In this document: positions 42,864 to 52,336 of the stretch, in pieces
Layout: each line of letters opens with the position of its first letter
How positions within the stretch are numbered: the first letter of the stretch is position 1
Origin: Rhodobacteraceae bacterium HLUCCA08
GTDB lineage: Bacteria; Pseudomonadota; Alphaproteobacteria; Rhodobacterales; Rhodobacteraceae
Direction: 5' to 3'
DNA: 64,000 nucleotides
Assembly: GCA_001314655.1 (NCBI GenBank)
Contig: LJSF01000022.1
Location: 1-64,000 of the forward strand
Program-made: the position numbers and the translations under genes
Notes under the pieces: model-generated
What the model saw: the letters and a program-made list of their open reading frames with translations, nothing else
Databases searched by the model: none
What the model was told of the DNA's origin: nothing

Positions 42864-43738
42864 CCGATCATCCCCAAAGCCCCTATGGCCGTGCCGCCCA
42901 CCACGCGGCCTCCGACACCGACATCCCGCTTGATCGTCAATTCGCCGGCAAGGTCGCGGTCGTCACCGGCTCGACCCAGGGTCTGGGCCTGACCGCGGTC
43001 AGGCTGATGCTGCGCCGCGGGCTGAAGGGCGCGCTGATCCTGGGCCGCAAACAGGCCGAGGGCGAAGCCGCCGCCCGGGCCCTCGGCACCGCCGAGCAGC
43101 GCGTCGTCTATCACCGCGCCGACCTGGCCGATCTGGACGATTGCCGCGCGATCCACGACCGCGCCGTCGCCGAATTCGGCAGCTACGACATCCTGGTCAA
43201 TTCCGCCGGCATCACCGATCGCGGCGGTATTCTCGATGGCGATGCGGCGCTGTGGGACCGCAGCTTCGCGATCAATGCCAGGGCGCCGTTCTTCCTGATG
43301 CAGCACGCCGCCAATCACTGGCGCACGCTGGGCAAGCCCGGCACCGTGGTCAATGTCGCCACGATCACCGCCCATGGCGGCGTGCCGTTCCTGACCGTCT
43401 ATGCCGCCTCCAAGGCGGCGCTGGTGGCGACGACCAGGAACGCCGCCTTTTCGTTGATGCGCGACGGGATCCGGATCAATGCGCTGGCGATCGGCTGGAT
43501 GGATACCCCGGCCGAGGATGTCACCCAGAAGACCTTCCACGACATGCCCGATGGCTGGCAGCGCGAGGCCGGCAAGCAGCTTCCGGCCGGGCGGCTTCTG
43601 GACATGAACGAAGTGGCGCGCTGGATCGCGCATCTGGCCAGCGACGAATCCGGGGTGATGACCGGCTCGGTGCTCGATTTCGACCAGGGGGTGATCGGCT
43701 GCTACGAGGCCACGCCTCTGCCCGCGGTGCGGGACTGA
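42860..43738 (+). CDS. SDR family oxidoreductase
   Basis: A 292-residue short-chain dehydrogenase with a 28-residue N-terminal extension, then VVTGSTQGLGLTAV (cofactor), NSAGITDRG, NVATITAHGG and YAASKAAL (YxxxK). It overlaps the dehydrogenase gene by 4 nt, and the two likely act in sequence. The start lies in the ATGA overlap; the upstream open frame is a reading of the previous gene. Confidence 0.9.
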   Translation: MTDHPQSPYGRAAHHAASDTDIPLDRQFAGKVAVVTGSTQGLGLTAVRLMLRRGLKGALILGRKQAEGEAAARALGTAEQRVVYHRADLADLDDCRAIHDRAVAEFGSYDILVNSAGITDRGGILDGDAALWDRSFAINARAPFFLMQHAANHWRTLGKPGTVVNVATITAHGGVPFLTVYAASKAALVATTRNAAFSLMRDGIRINALAIGWMDTPAEDVTQKTFHDMPDGWQREAGKQLPAGRLLDMNEVARWIAHLASDESGVMTGSVLDFDQGVIGCYEATPLPAVRD

Positions 43739-43747
43739 CAGGCGGGG

Positions 43748-43760
43748 TTCCAGAATGGAC
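43748..43760 (+). promoter_or_regulatory. TGGAC-motif site 7
   Basis: TTCCAGAATGGAC has perfect TCCA/TGGA arms around 3 nt. It lies 9 nt after the SDR stop and 131 nt upstream of the binding-protein start, so the third transporter probably has its own controlled promoter. Confidence 0.45.
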
Positions 43761-43891
43761 AGAACCGGGCACGACCGGCCACCCGGGCGAACGTAAGGTC
43801 AAGGCGCAATACCGAAGTGGAACCGGCGCATCCGGTCCGCTTCCACCGAAGGCCCCGAAGGGCCTGGCATGTTTCAAGGGAGGAAACCGTG

Positions 43892-44977
43892 ATGAAACTG
43901 CAAGCGAGACTGACCCGGACCGGCGCCGTCGCGGCGCTTTTGACCGCCGGCTTCACCGCCGCACCGGCCGCCGCCGAGGGCGAAAAGGTGTTCTTCATGC
44001 TGCCGAATTCGACCACGATCCGGTTCGAGCGGCGCGACGCGCCCTTGTTTGTCGCCGCCATGGCCGACAAGCTGCCCGGCGCCGAGGTGATCGTGCAGAA
44101 CGGCGAGGGCGACCCGACCCGCCAGCAGCGCCTGGTCGAGGATGCGCTGGCCCAGGATGCCGACCTGATCGTCTTTACCTCGTCGGATGCCAACCTGGCC
44201 GCCGGCGCGCTGATGGCCGCCGAAGAGGCCGGCGTGCCGGTGCTGCTCTATGAACACGATGCGGTCGGCGGCAAGGCCGAGGCCCATGTGCTGTTCAATG
44301 CCCGCGCCGTCGGCCAGGCCCAGGGCGCCCGCGCCGCCGACCTGATCGCGGCGATGGACCAGGACGTGGTCCGCATCGCCCGGGTCAAGGGCAACCAGGG
44401 CGAATACGGCACCACCCAATACGAACTGGGCCAGAACGAATACCTGCAACCGCTGATCGATGCCGGCCGGGTCGAGGTCGTGTGCGAGGATTTCACCCCC
44501 AACTGGGACCCGGTCCAGGCCCAGTCCTTCGCCGAGGATTGCCTGACCCGCACCGGCGGCAACGTGGACATGTTCCTGGGGATGAATGACGGCACCACCG
44601 GCGGGTCGGTCGCGGCGCTGATCAGCCAGGGCTACGCCCCGGGCGAAATCGTCGTCACCGGCGGCCAGGACGCCACGATCGAGGCGCTGCAATTCATCGC
44701 CCAGGGCTGGCAGGACAACACCGTGTTCAAGGACCTGCGGGTGATGGCCGACGCCGCCGCCGACATGTCGGTCGCGATCCTGGCGGGCGCCGAGCTGCCC
44801 GCCGACTGGCTCAACGGCACGGTCGACAACGACTACATGGAGGTGCCCGCCGCCTTCCTGCCGGTGAACAACGTGACCATCGACAATATCTCGGACGTGG
44901 TCGAGGCCGGCATCTACAGCTGGCAAGACATCTGCCGGGGTGCCGAAGATACCGAGTTGTGCCAGGCGAATCTCTGA
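43892..44977 (+). CDS. sugar ABC transporter substrate-binding protein (XylF-like)
   Basis: A 361-residue periplasmic protein with a Sec signal (RTGAVAALLTAGFTAAPAAA). The mature part has the type-I fold seen in XylF: DADLIVFTSSDANLAAGALMAAEEAGVPV, GNVDMFLGMNDGTTGGSVAALIS and VVTGGQDATIEALQFIAQG (quoted as separate landmarks). AGGGAGGA precedes the ATG. It is the first gene of the third CUT2-type importer. Confidence 0.9.
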   Translation: MKLQARLTRTGAVAALLTAGFTAAPAAAEGEKVFFMLPNSTTIRFERRDAPLFVAAMADKLPGAEVIVQNGEGDPTRQQRLVEDALAQDADLIVFTSSDANLAAGALMAAEEAGVPVLLYEHDAVGGKAEAHVLFNARAVGQAQGARAADLIAAMDQDVVRIARVKGNQGEYGTTQYELGQNEYLQPLIDAGRVEVVCEDFTPNWDPVQAQSFAEDCLTRTGGNVDMFLGMNDGTTGGSVAALISQGYAPGEIVVTGGQDATIEALQFIAQGWQDNTVFKDLRVMADAAADMSVAILAGAELPADWLNGTVDNDYMEVPAAFLPVNNVTIDNISDVVEAGIYSWQDICRGAEDTELCQANL

Positions 44978-44994
44978 TCGCCCTGGCCCCTCCC

Positions 44995-45027
44995 GGCCGC
45001 TGGCGGGCATCGCGCCCGCCGGCGGCC
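44995..45027 (+). terminator. intercistronic hairpin after the binding-protein gene
   Basis: GGCCGCTGGCGGGC (44995-45008) pairs with GCCCGCCGGCGGCC (45014-45027) over 14 bp with one G-U pair and a 5-nt loop. It is the third such hairpin placed directly after a binding-protein gene in this window. Confidence 0.55.
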
Positions 45028-45047
45028 AAACCCTTGGACAGGCAGCC

Positions 45048-45812
45048 ATGACCCAGCCCATTCTCAGCCTTCGCGGCATCTCCAAGCATTTCGGCGGCGT
45101 CAGGGCGCTGACCGACGTGTCGCTCGACCTGGTTCCCGGCCAGGTCACGGCCCTGGTCGGCGACAACGGCGCCGGCAAGTCGACCCTGGTCAAGGTGATG
45201 TCCGGCGTGCACCGCCCCGACACCGGCCAGTATCTGTTCGAGGGACGCGAGATGCATGTCACCGGCCCCGCCGCCGTGGCGCAGATGGGGGTGCAGACGG
45301 TCTATCAGGACCTCGCGCTGTGCGACAATCTGGACGCGGTGCAGAACCTGTTCCTGGGCCGCGAGATGACCGGCCCCTGGTGGACCGGATTCCGCGTCAG
45401 CCGCGCCGCCGCCGAGCGCCGCGCGCGCGAGGTTCTCAAACGGCTGCGGCTCGAGTCGATTTCGCTGTCGCGCAATGTCGGCGCCATGTCCGGCGGCCAG
45501 CGCCAGAACATCGCCATCGCCCGCTCGATCCTGTGGGAACCCAAGGTGGTGCTGCTCGACGAACCGACCGCCGCGCTCAGCCATTCGGCCGCCGCCCAGG
45601 TCGGCGACCTTGTGCGCGAACTGGCCGCGCATGGCCTGGCGGTTCTGGTGATCAGCCACGACATCCACCATTTCGTGCTCGACAATACCGACCGGATCGA
45701 GGTGCTGCGGCTGGGCCGCAACGCCGCCAGTTTCGCCTCGGGCACGGTGACCGGCGAACAGGTGGTCAACGCCATGGTCGGCGGCAACGAAAGCATCAAC
45801 AGGGCAGGATGA
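45048..45812 (+). CDS. sugar ABC transporter ATP-binding protein, single domain
   Basis: A 254-residue FrcA/XylG-like ATPase with Walker A GDNGAGKST, signature MSGGQRQNIAIARSI, Walker B VVLLDEPTAALS and switch His in VISHDIHH. It has a single domain. No good ribosome-binding site is visible before the ATG at 45048, though the family's normal N-terminus begins there. It is followed after 7 nt by the permease gene. Confidence 0.9.
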   Translation: MTQPILSLRGISKHFGGVRALTDVSLDLVPGQVTALVGDNGAGKSTLVKVMSGVHRPDTGQYLFEGREMHVTGPAAVAQMGVQTVYQDLALCDNLDAVQNLFLGREMTGPWWTGFRVSRAAAERRAREVLKRLRLESISLSRNVGAMSGGQRQNIAIARSILWEPKVVLLDEPTAALSHSAAAQVGDLVRELAAHGLAVLVISHDIHHFVLDNTDRIEVLRLGRNAASFASGTVTGEQVVNAMVGGNESINRAG

Positions 45813-45819
45813 CAGCGAC

Positions 45820-47019
45820 ATGGCACTGACCGACACCACACCCGCCCCCCTGCCCCGGCGCAGCCTGTCGGAACGGCTGGGCAACGAATTGCGTTTCGTG
45901 CCCGTGGCGGTCGGGCTGGTCGCGCTGATCGCGTTCTTCGCGACCCAGTCGGACGTGTTCCTGACCAGCCGCAACCTCAACAACCTGCTGGTGCAATCGA
46001 CGGTGACCGGGATCATCGCCCTGGGCCTGGTCTTTGTCCTGCTGACCGGGGAAATCGACCTGTCGGTCGCCGCCACTTCGGGCATCGCCGCTGTGCTGAT
46101 GGCCAAGCTGGTGGTCGATGTCGGCCTGCCGATCCCGCTGGCGATCGCCGCGGGCGTGGCCTGCGGCGGGCTGATCGGCGCCGCCTCGGCGCGCTGGATC
46201 ACGCTGATCGGCGTGCCGTCCTTCGTGGTCACCCTGGGGGTCGGGCTGGTGCTGAACGGTATCCAGCTGCTGCTGCTGCCCAGCACCGGGCGCTACAACC
46301 TGCTCAATTCCGGGGTCGAGAAACTGGCCTCGACCAATGTCACCGGCGCGCCGGCCTGGGCGCTGGTGCTGGGCGCCATCGCCCTGTTCGCGCTGCTGCG
46401 GCTGTCGACCCATCGCAGCCGGATCGCCGCCGGCCTGCCGGCCTCGGCCACCACCGGGATCGTGCTGCCGGTCGCCATCGTCGGGGCGCTGCTGGTCGGG
46501 ATGCTGCTGTTCCTGCAGACCCTGCGCGGGCTGCCGATGCCGGTGATCCTGTTCCTCGGGCTTCTGGGGGCGATGTCCTACATCGCCTCCGAAACCCGCT
46601 TCGGCACCTACCTTTACGCCATCGGCAACAATGCCGAGGCCGCGCGGCGCGCGGGCATCAAGGTCGACCGGATCAAGATCGCCGCCTTCGCCATCGCCGG
46701 CGCGCTGGCGGCCTTCGGCGGCATCCTGTCGGCCAGCCGGATCCTGGGCGTGTCGGTGTCCTCGGGCGGCGGGGTCGGCGGCGGCGCGCTGCTGCTGGAA
46801 GCCATCGCCGCGGCGGTGATCGGCGGGGTCAGCCTGTTCGGCGGCCGCGGCATGGTCGTGGGCGCGCTGTTCGGGGCGCTGATCATCGCCACCGTGTCGA
46901 ACGGGCTGAACCTGATGGGGGTCGCCAACGAGGCGCGGCTGATCGTGACCGGGCTGCTGCTGGTCATCGCCGTCTCGATCGACCGCGCGATCGAGAAGCT
47001 GGCCGTCCCGGGCGGCTGA
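45820..47019 (+). CDS. sugar ABC transporter permease (XylH-like)
   Basis: A 399-residue permease with about 10-12 hydrophobic segments. It is longer than RbsC-type permeases, as XylH is. Landmarks are FVLLTGEIDLSVAATSGIAA, LIGVPSFVVTLGVGLVLNG and AIGNNAEAARRAGI. It completes the third importer. The gene ends 18 nt before a strong hairpin. Confidence 0.9.
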   Translation: MALTDTTPAPLPRRSLSERLGNELRFVPVAVGLVALIAFFATQSDVFLTSRNLNNLLVQSTVTGIIALGLVFVLLTGEIDLSVAATSGIAAVLMAKLVVDVGLPIPLAIAAGVACGGLIGAASARWITLIGVPSFVVTLGVGLVLNGIQLLLLPSTGRYNLLNSGVEKLASTNVTGAPAWALVLGAIALFALLRLSTHRSRIAAGLPASATTGIVLPVAIVGALLVGMLLFLQTLRGLPMPVILFLGLLGAMSYIASETRFGTYLYAIGNNAEAARRAGIKVDRIKIAAFAIAGALAAFGGILSASRILGVSVSSGGGVGGGALLLEAIAAAVIGGVSLFGGRGMVVGALFGALIIATVSNGLNLMGVANEARLIVTGLLLVIAVSIDRAIEKLAVPGG

Positions 47020-47031
47020 TCCCCGGCAACG

Positions 47032-47062
47032 AAAAACGCGGCCGGTCAGGCGACCGGCCGCG
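47032..47062 (-). terminator. intrinsic terminator of katG (possibly bidirectional)
   Basis: A perfect 11-bp stem, CGCGGCCGGTC (47037-47047) against GACCGGCCGCG (47052-47062), with a 4-nt loop. On the minus strand it is followed by TTTTTC, a proper U tract, and it lies just after katG. It may also stop the convergent transporter transcript. Confidence 0.85.
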
Positions 47063-47084
47063 TTCGGTGTTTCGATGCGGCGCC

Positions 47085-49427
<2,343 letters not shown>

Positions 49428-49429
49428 TT

Positions 49430-50344
49430 ATGAAGAATCTGACCCTGCGGCAGATGCGCTATTTCGAGGCCCTGGCCCGGCACGGCCAGTTCGGCCGCGC
49501 GGCCGAGGCGCTGTCGATTTCCCAGCCCGCCCTGTCGATGCAGATCCGCGAGCTTGAAGACGGCGTCGGCGGCGCGCTGTTCGAACGCGGCGCCCGGGCC
49601 GTGCGGATGACCGCCCTGGGCGCGGATTTCGCGCGCCATGTCCGCGGGATCCTGCGCGCGGTCGATGAGCTGGGCGATGTCACCCGCGCCGCCCGTGACC
49701 CGATGCTGGATCAGCTGCGGCTGGGCGTGATCCCGACCATCGCGCCCTACCTGCTGCCCGCAGTGGTGCAGCGCCTCAACGGTCTGTACCCGGGGCTTGA
49801 AATCCATGTGCGCGAAACCCTGACCGCCCGTCTGCTCGAGGAACTGACCGAAGGCCGGCTGGACGCGGCCATCGTCGCCCTGCCGGTCTCGGAACCCGCC
49901 TTCACCGAATACGAATTGTTCGCCGAACGCTTCGTCCTGGTTCGCCCGTCCGCCGATGCCGGCCGCCCGGTGCCCGGCGCCGAGCGCCTGCGCGAAATGC
50001 ACCTGCTGCTGCTGGAAGAGGGCCATTGCTTCCGCGACCAGGCGCTGTCCTTCTGCGACCTGCGCAGCACCGCCCCGCGCGAAGGGCTGGACGCGACCTC
50101 GCTGTCGACCCTGGTGCAGATGGTCGGCGCCGGGATCGGGGTGACGCTGATCCCGGAAATGGCGGTGCCGGTGGAAACCCGGTCGGCCGATGTGGCGATC
50201 GCCCGCTTTCCCGACCCCCAGCCCCGGCGCCGGGTCGGGCTGATCTGGCGCCGCGCCAGCCCGCTGGCCCCGCGGCTGGACCAGATCGCCGGCGCCCTGC
50301 GCGACTGCGCCCCTTTGCCGAACCCCGCCGCGCCCGCTAGATAG
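49430..50344 (+). CDS. oxyR: hydrogen-peroxide-sensing LysR-type regulator OxyR
   Basis: A 304-residue LysR-family activator. The N-terminal helix-turn-helix is FGRAAEALSISQPALSMQIRELE. The redox pair Cys200 and Cys209 sits in EGHCFRDQALSFC, with the same spacing as Cys199/Cys208 of E. coli OxyR. It is divergent from katG, its expected target. No ribosome-binding site is seen, and a TATAAG -10-like box at 49416-49421 ends only 8 nt before the ATG, so the message may be nearly leaderless. It is followed after 5 nt by imuA, but the two are unlikely to be functionally linked. Confidence 0.95.
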   Translation: MKNLTLRQMRYFEALARHGQFGRAAEALSISQPALSMQIRELEDGVGGALFERGARAVRMTALGADFARHVRGILRAVDELGDVTRAARDPMLDQLRLGVIPTIAPYLLPAVVQRLNGLYPGLEIHVRETLTARLLEELTEGRLDAAIVALPVSEPAFTEYELFAERFVLVRPSADAGRPVPGAERLREMHLLLLEEGHCFRDQALSFCDLRSTAPREGLDATSLSTLVQMVGAGIGVTLIPEMAVPVETRSADVAIARFPDPQPRRRVGLIWRRASPLAPRLDQIAGALRDCAPLPNPAAPAR

Positions 50345-50349
50345 GGGGC

Positions 50350-50943
50350 ATGTCCGGTCTCGACCCCGCCCTGTTTCCCCCGAAACCCGCCCGCATGCAC
50401 GAAGCCTGCGGCCCCGGCGCCGCCGCCTTTGCCGCGGTGCTGGCCGCGCAGCTGGACGGGCCGGTTCTGTGGGTGCTCGAAAGCTGGCGCGCCGATATGC
50501 TGACCCCCCAGGGGCTGTCCGCCTTTTTCGACCCGGCCCGGCTGCTGATCGCCCGGGCCAAGGACCAGACCGAGGTGCTGGCGGTGACCGAAGAGGCGCT
50601 GCGCGGCAAGACCCTGTCGCTGGTGGTCGCCGAACTGGCCCGGCCGATCGGGCTGACCCCGGGCCGCCGGCTGCAACTGGCCGCCGGCGAAGGCCGCACC
50701 CTTGGCCTGTGCCTGATCGCCGACGGCGCGGGCAGCAATGCCGCCGAAACCCGCTGGCATTGCGCCCCGGTTTTCGATGCCGATCCGGGGATCGGCGACT
50801 CGACTCCGATGCGCTGGGAAATTATAAAGAACAAATCGGGAACATTGGGGGCCTGGCATGTTCGATGGGAGCACGCGACGCGTCGTCTCCATGTGGTTTC
50901 CCCGGCTGGCGAGCGACCGGGTTCTCAGGGCGCGGCCGGTTGA
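50350..50943 (+). CDS. imuA: ImuA-like SOS mutagenesis protein
   Basis: A 197-residue RecA-related protein lacking a Walker A motif, shorter than typical ImuA. Landmarks are CGPGAAAFAAVLAAQLDGPVLW at the N-terminus (quoted as separate blocks), LSLVVAELARPIGLT, and the conserved C-terminal WEIIKNKSGTLGAW. ImuA bridges ImuB and the mutagenic polymerase in SOS-induced translesion synthesis. It overlaps imuB by 86 bp. A LexA-type box lies inside its 3' end, coded by the KNKSGT segment. Confidence 0.85.
   Translation: MSGLDPALFPPKPARMHEACGPGAAAFAAVLAAQLDGPVLWVLESWRADMLTPQGLSAFFDPARLLIARAKDQTEVLAVTEEALRGKTLSLVVAELARPIGLTPGRRLQLAAGEGRTLGLCLIADGAGSNAAETRWHCAPVFDADPGIGDSTPMRWEIIKNKSGTLGAWHVRWEHATRRLHVVSPAGERPGSQGAAG
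50829..50843 (+). promoter_or_regulatory. LexA-type SOS box (GAAC-N7-GAAC)
   Basis: GAACAAATCGGGAAC fits the alphaproteobacterial LexA target GAAC-N7-GAAC exactly. It ends 14 nt before the imuB start codon and lies within imuA. It may give imuB-dnaE2 their own LexA-controlled promoter, or be a chance match produced by conserved codons. Confidence 0.5.
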
Positions 50944-52336
50944 GGGGCCCTTTGCGCTGACCCGGATCGTGGCCAATGCCGACCGGCTGGCCTGTCTGAA
51001 CCCGGCGGCCGAACGGGCCGGGCTGTCGCGCGGCATGCCCCTGGCCGATGCCCGCGCCTTCTGCCCCGGTCTGCGCACCCGCCCGGCCGATCCGCACGCC
51101 GATGCGCGGTTCCTGGGCGCCTTGCGCCGCTGGGCCACGCGCTATTGCCCCTGGGTCGGGCGCGAGGGCTGCGACGGGCTGGTGCTGGATGTCACCGGTT
51201 CGACCCACCTGATCGGCGGCGAGGCGGCGATGCTGGCCGATATGCGCCAGCGCCTGGCCCGGGCCGGGATCACCGTCCGGCTGGGCCTGGCCGATACCCG
51301 CGGCGCCGCCTGGGCCCTGGCCCGGTATGGCGAGGCCCCGGCCCCGCCCGGCGCCACCGCGCAGGCGATCGGCCCGCTGCCCGTGGCCGCCCTGCGGCTG
51401 GAGCCCGACACCGTCACCGCCCTGCAGCGCCTGGGCCTGCGCAGCATCGCCGACCTGGCCGCCGCCGCCCGCGCGCCGCTGGCCCGCCGCTTCGGGCGCG
51501 GGCTGATGATGCGGCTTGACCAGGCGCTGGGCGACCAGCCCGAACAGATCGCCCCCGAACCCGAGCCGCCGCGCTATGCCACCCGCCTGACCCTGCCCGA
51601 ACCGATCGGGCTGACCGCCGACGTGATGGCCGGGACCGAGCGGCTGCTGCAGGCGCTTTGCGCCCGGCTGAAAGACCGCGAAACCGGCGCCCGGGCGCTG
51701 GTGCTGACCCTGCGCCGGGTCGACCAGGACAGCCAGCAGGTGGAACTGCGCCTGGCCCGCCCGCTGCGCGACGCGGCCCGGATCCTGCCGCTGTTCGAAC
51801 GCGGCGTGACACAGGTCGAGGCCGGCTTCGGCATCGACCGGATGCGGCTGGAAGCGGTGCAGGTCGAACCCCTGCCGGTGCGCCAGCTGTCCCATGTCGG
51901 CGATACCGGCAAGGCGCGGCTGGATGACCTGATCACCCGGATCGGCACCCGGATCGGGCTGGAGAACGTGCAGCGCGTCCTGCCCGCCGACAGCCATATC
52001 CCCGAACGCGCCTTCCTGGTCGCCGCCGCCGCGTTCTCGGACCCCGGCCCGTCCTGGGGCAGCCCCCGCCCGCGCCCCCTGCGGCTGTTCCCGCCCGAAC
52101 CGGTGGCGGGCCACGGCCCGCGACCGCCGCAGGATTTCCGCTGGCGCCGCATGGCGCTGCAGACCGGGCGGGCGACCGGGCCGGAACGGATCGCGCCGGA
52201 ATGGTGGATGGCGGACGAGGCCTGGCGCAGCGGGTTGCGCGATTACTGGAGGGTCGAAACCCGCCAGGGCCGCCGGCTGTGGATGTTCCACACGCCCCAG
52301 GCGCCGGGCTGGTTCGTCCACGGGGAATTCGCATGA
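50858..52336 (+). CDS. imuB: Y-family DNA polymerase-like protein ImuB
   Basis: A 492-residue protein with a DinB/UmuC-like fold but without the catalytic SxDE carboxylates; its equivalent region is GLVLDVTGSTHLIGGE. The ERAGLSRGMPLADARAFCP segment and the finger/little-finger part are ImuB-like. ImuB is catalytically inactive and recruits DnaE2 to the beta clamp. A GGGGG ribosome-binding site precedes the ATG, which lies inside imuA. It overlaps dnaE2 by 4 nt. Confidence 0.93.
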   Translation: MFDGSTRRVVSMWFPRLASDRVLRARPVEGPFALTRIVANADRLACLNPAAERAGLSRGMPLADARAFCPGLRTRPADPHADARFLGALRRWATRYCPWVGREGCDGLVLDVTGSTHLIGGEAAMLADMRQRLARAGITVRLGLADTRGAAWALARYGEAPAPPGATAQAIGPLPVAALRLEPDTVTALQRLGLRSIADLAAAARAPLARRFGRGLMMRLDQALGDQPEQIAPEPEPPRYATRLTLPEPIGLTADVMAGTERLLQALCARLKDRETGARALVLTLRRVDQDSQQVELRLARPLRDAARILPLFERGVTQVEAGFGIDRMRLEAVQVEPLPVRQLSHVGDTGKARLDDLITRIGTRIGLENVQRVLPADSHIPERAFLVAAAAFSDPGPSWGSPRPRPLRLFPPEPVAGHGPRPPQDFRWRRMALQTGRATGPERIAPEWWMADEAWRSGLRDYWRVETRQGRRLWMFHTPQAPGWFVHGEFA

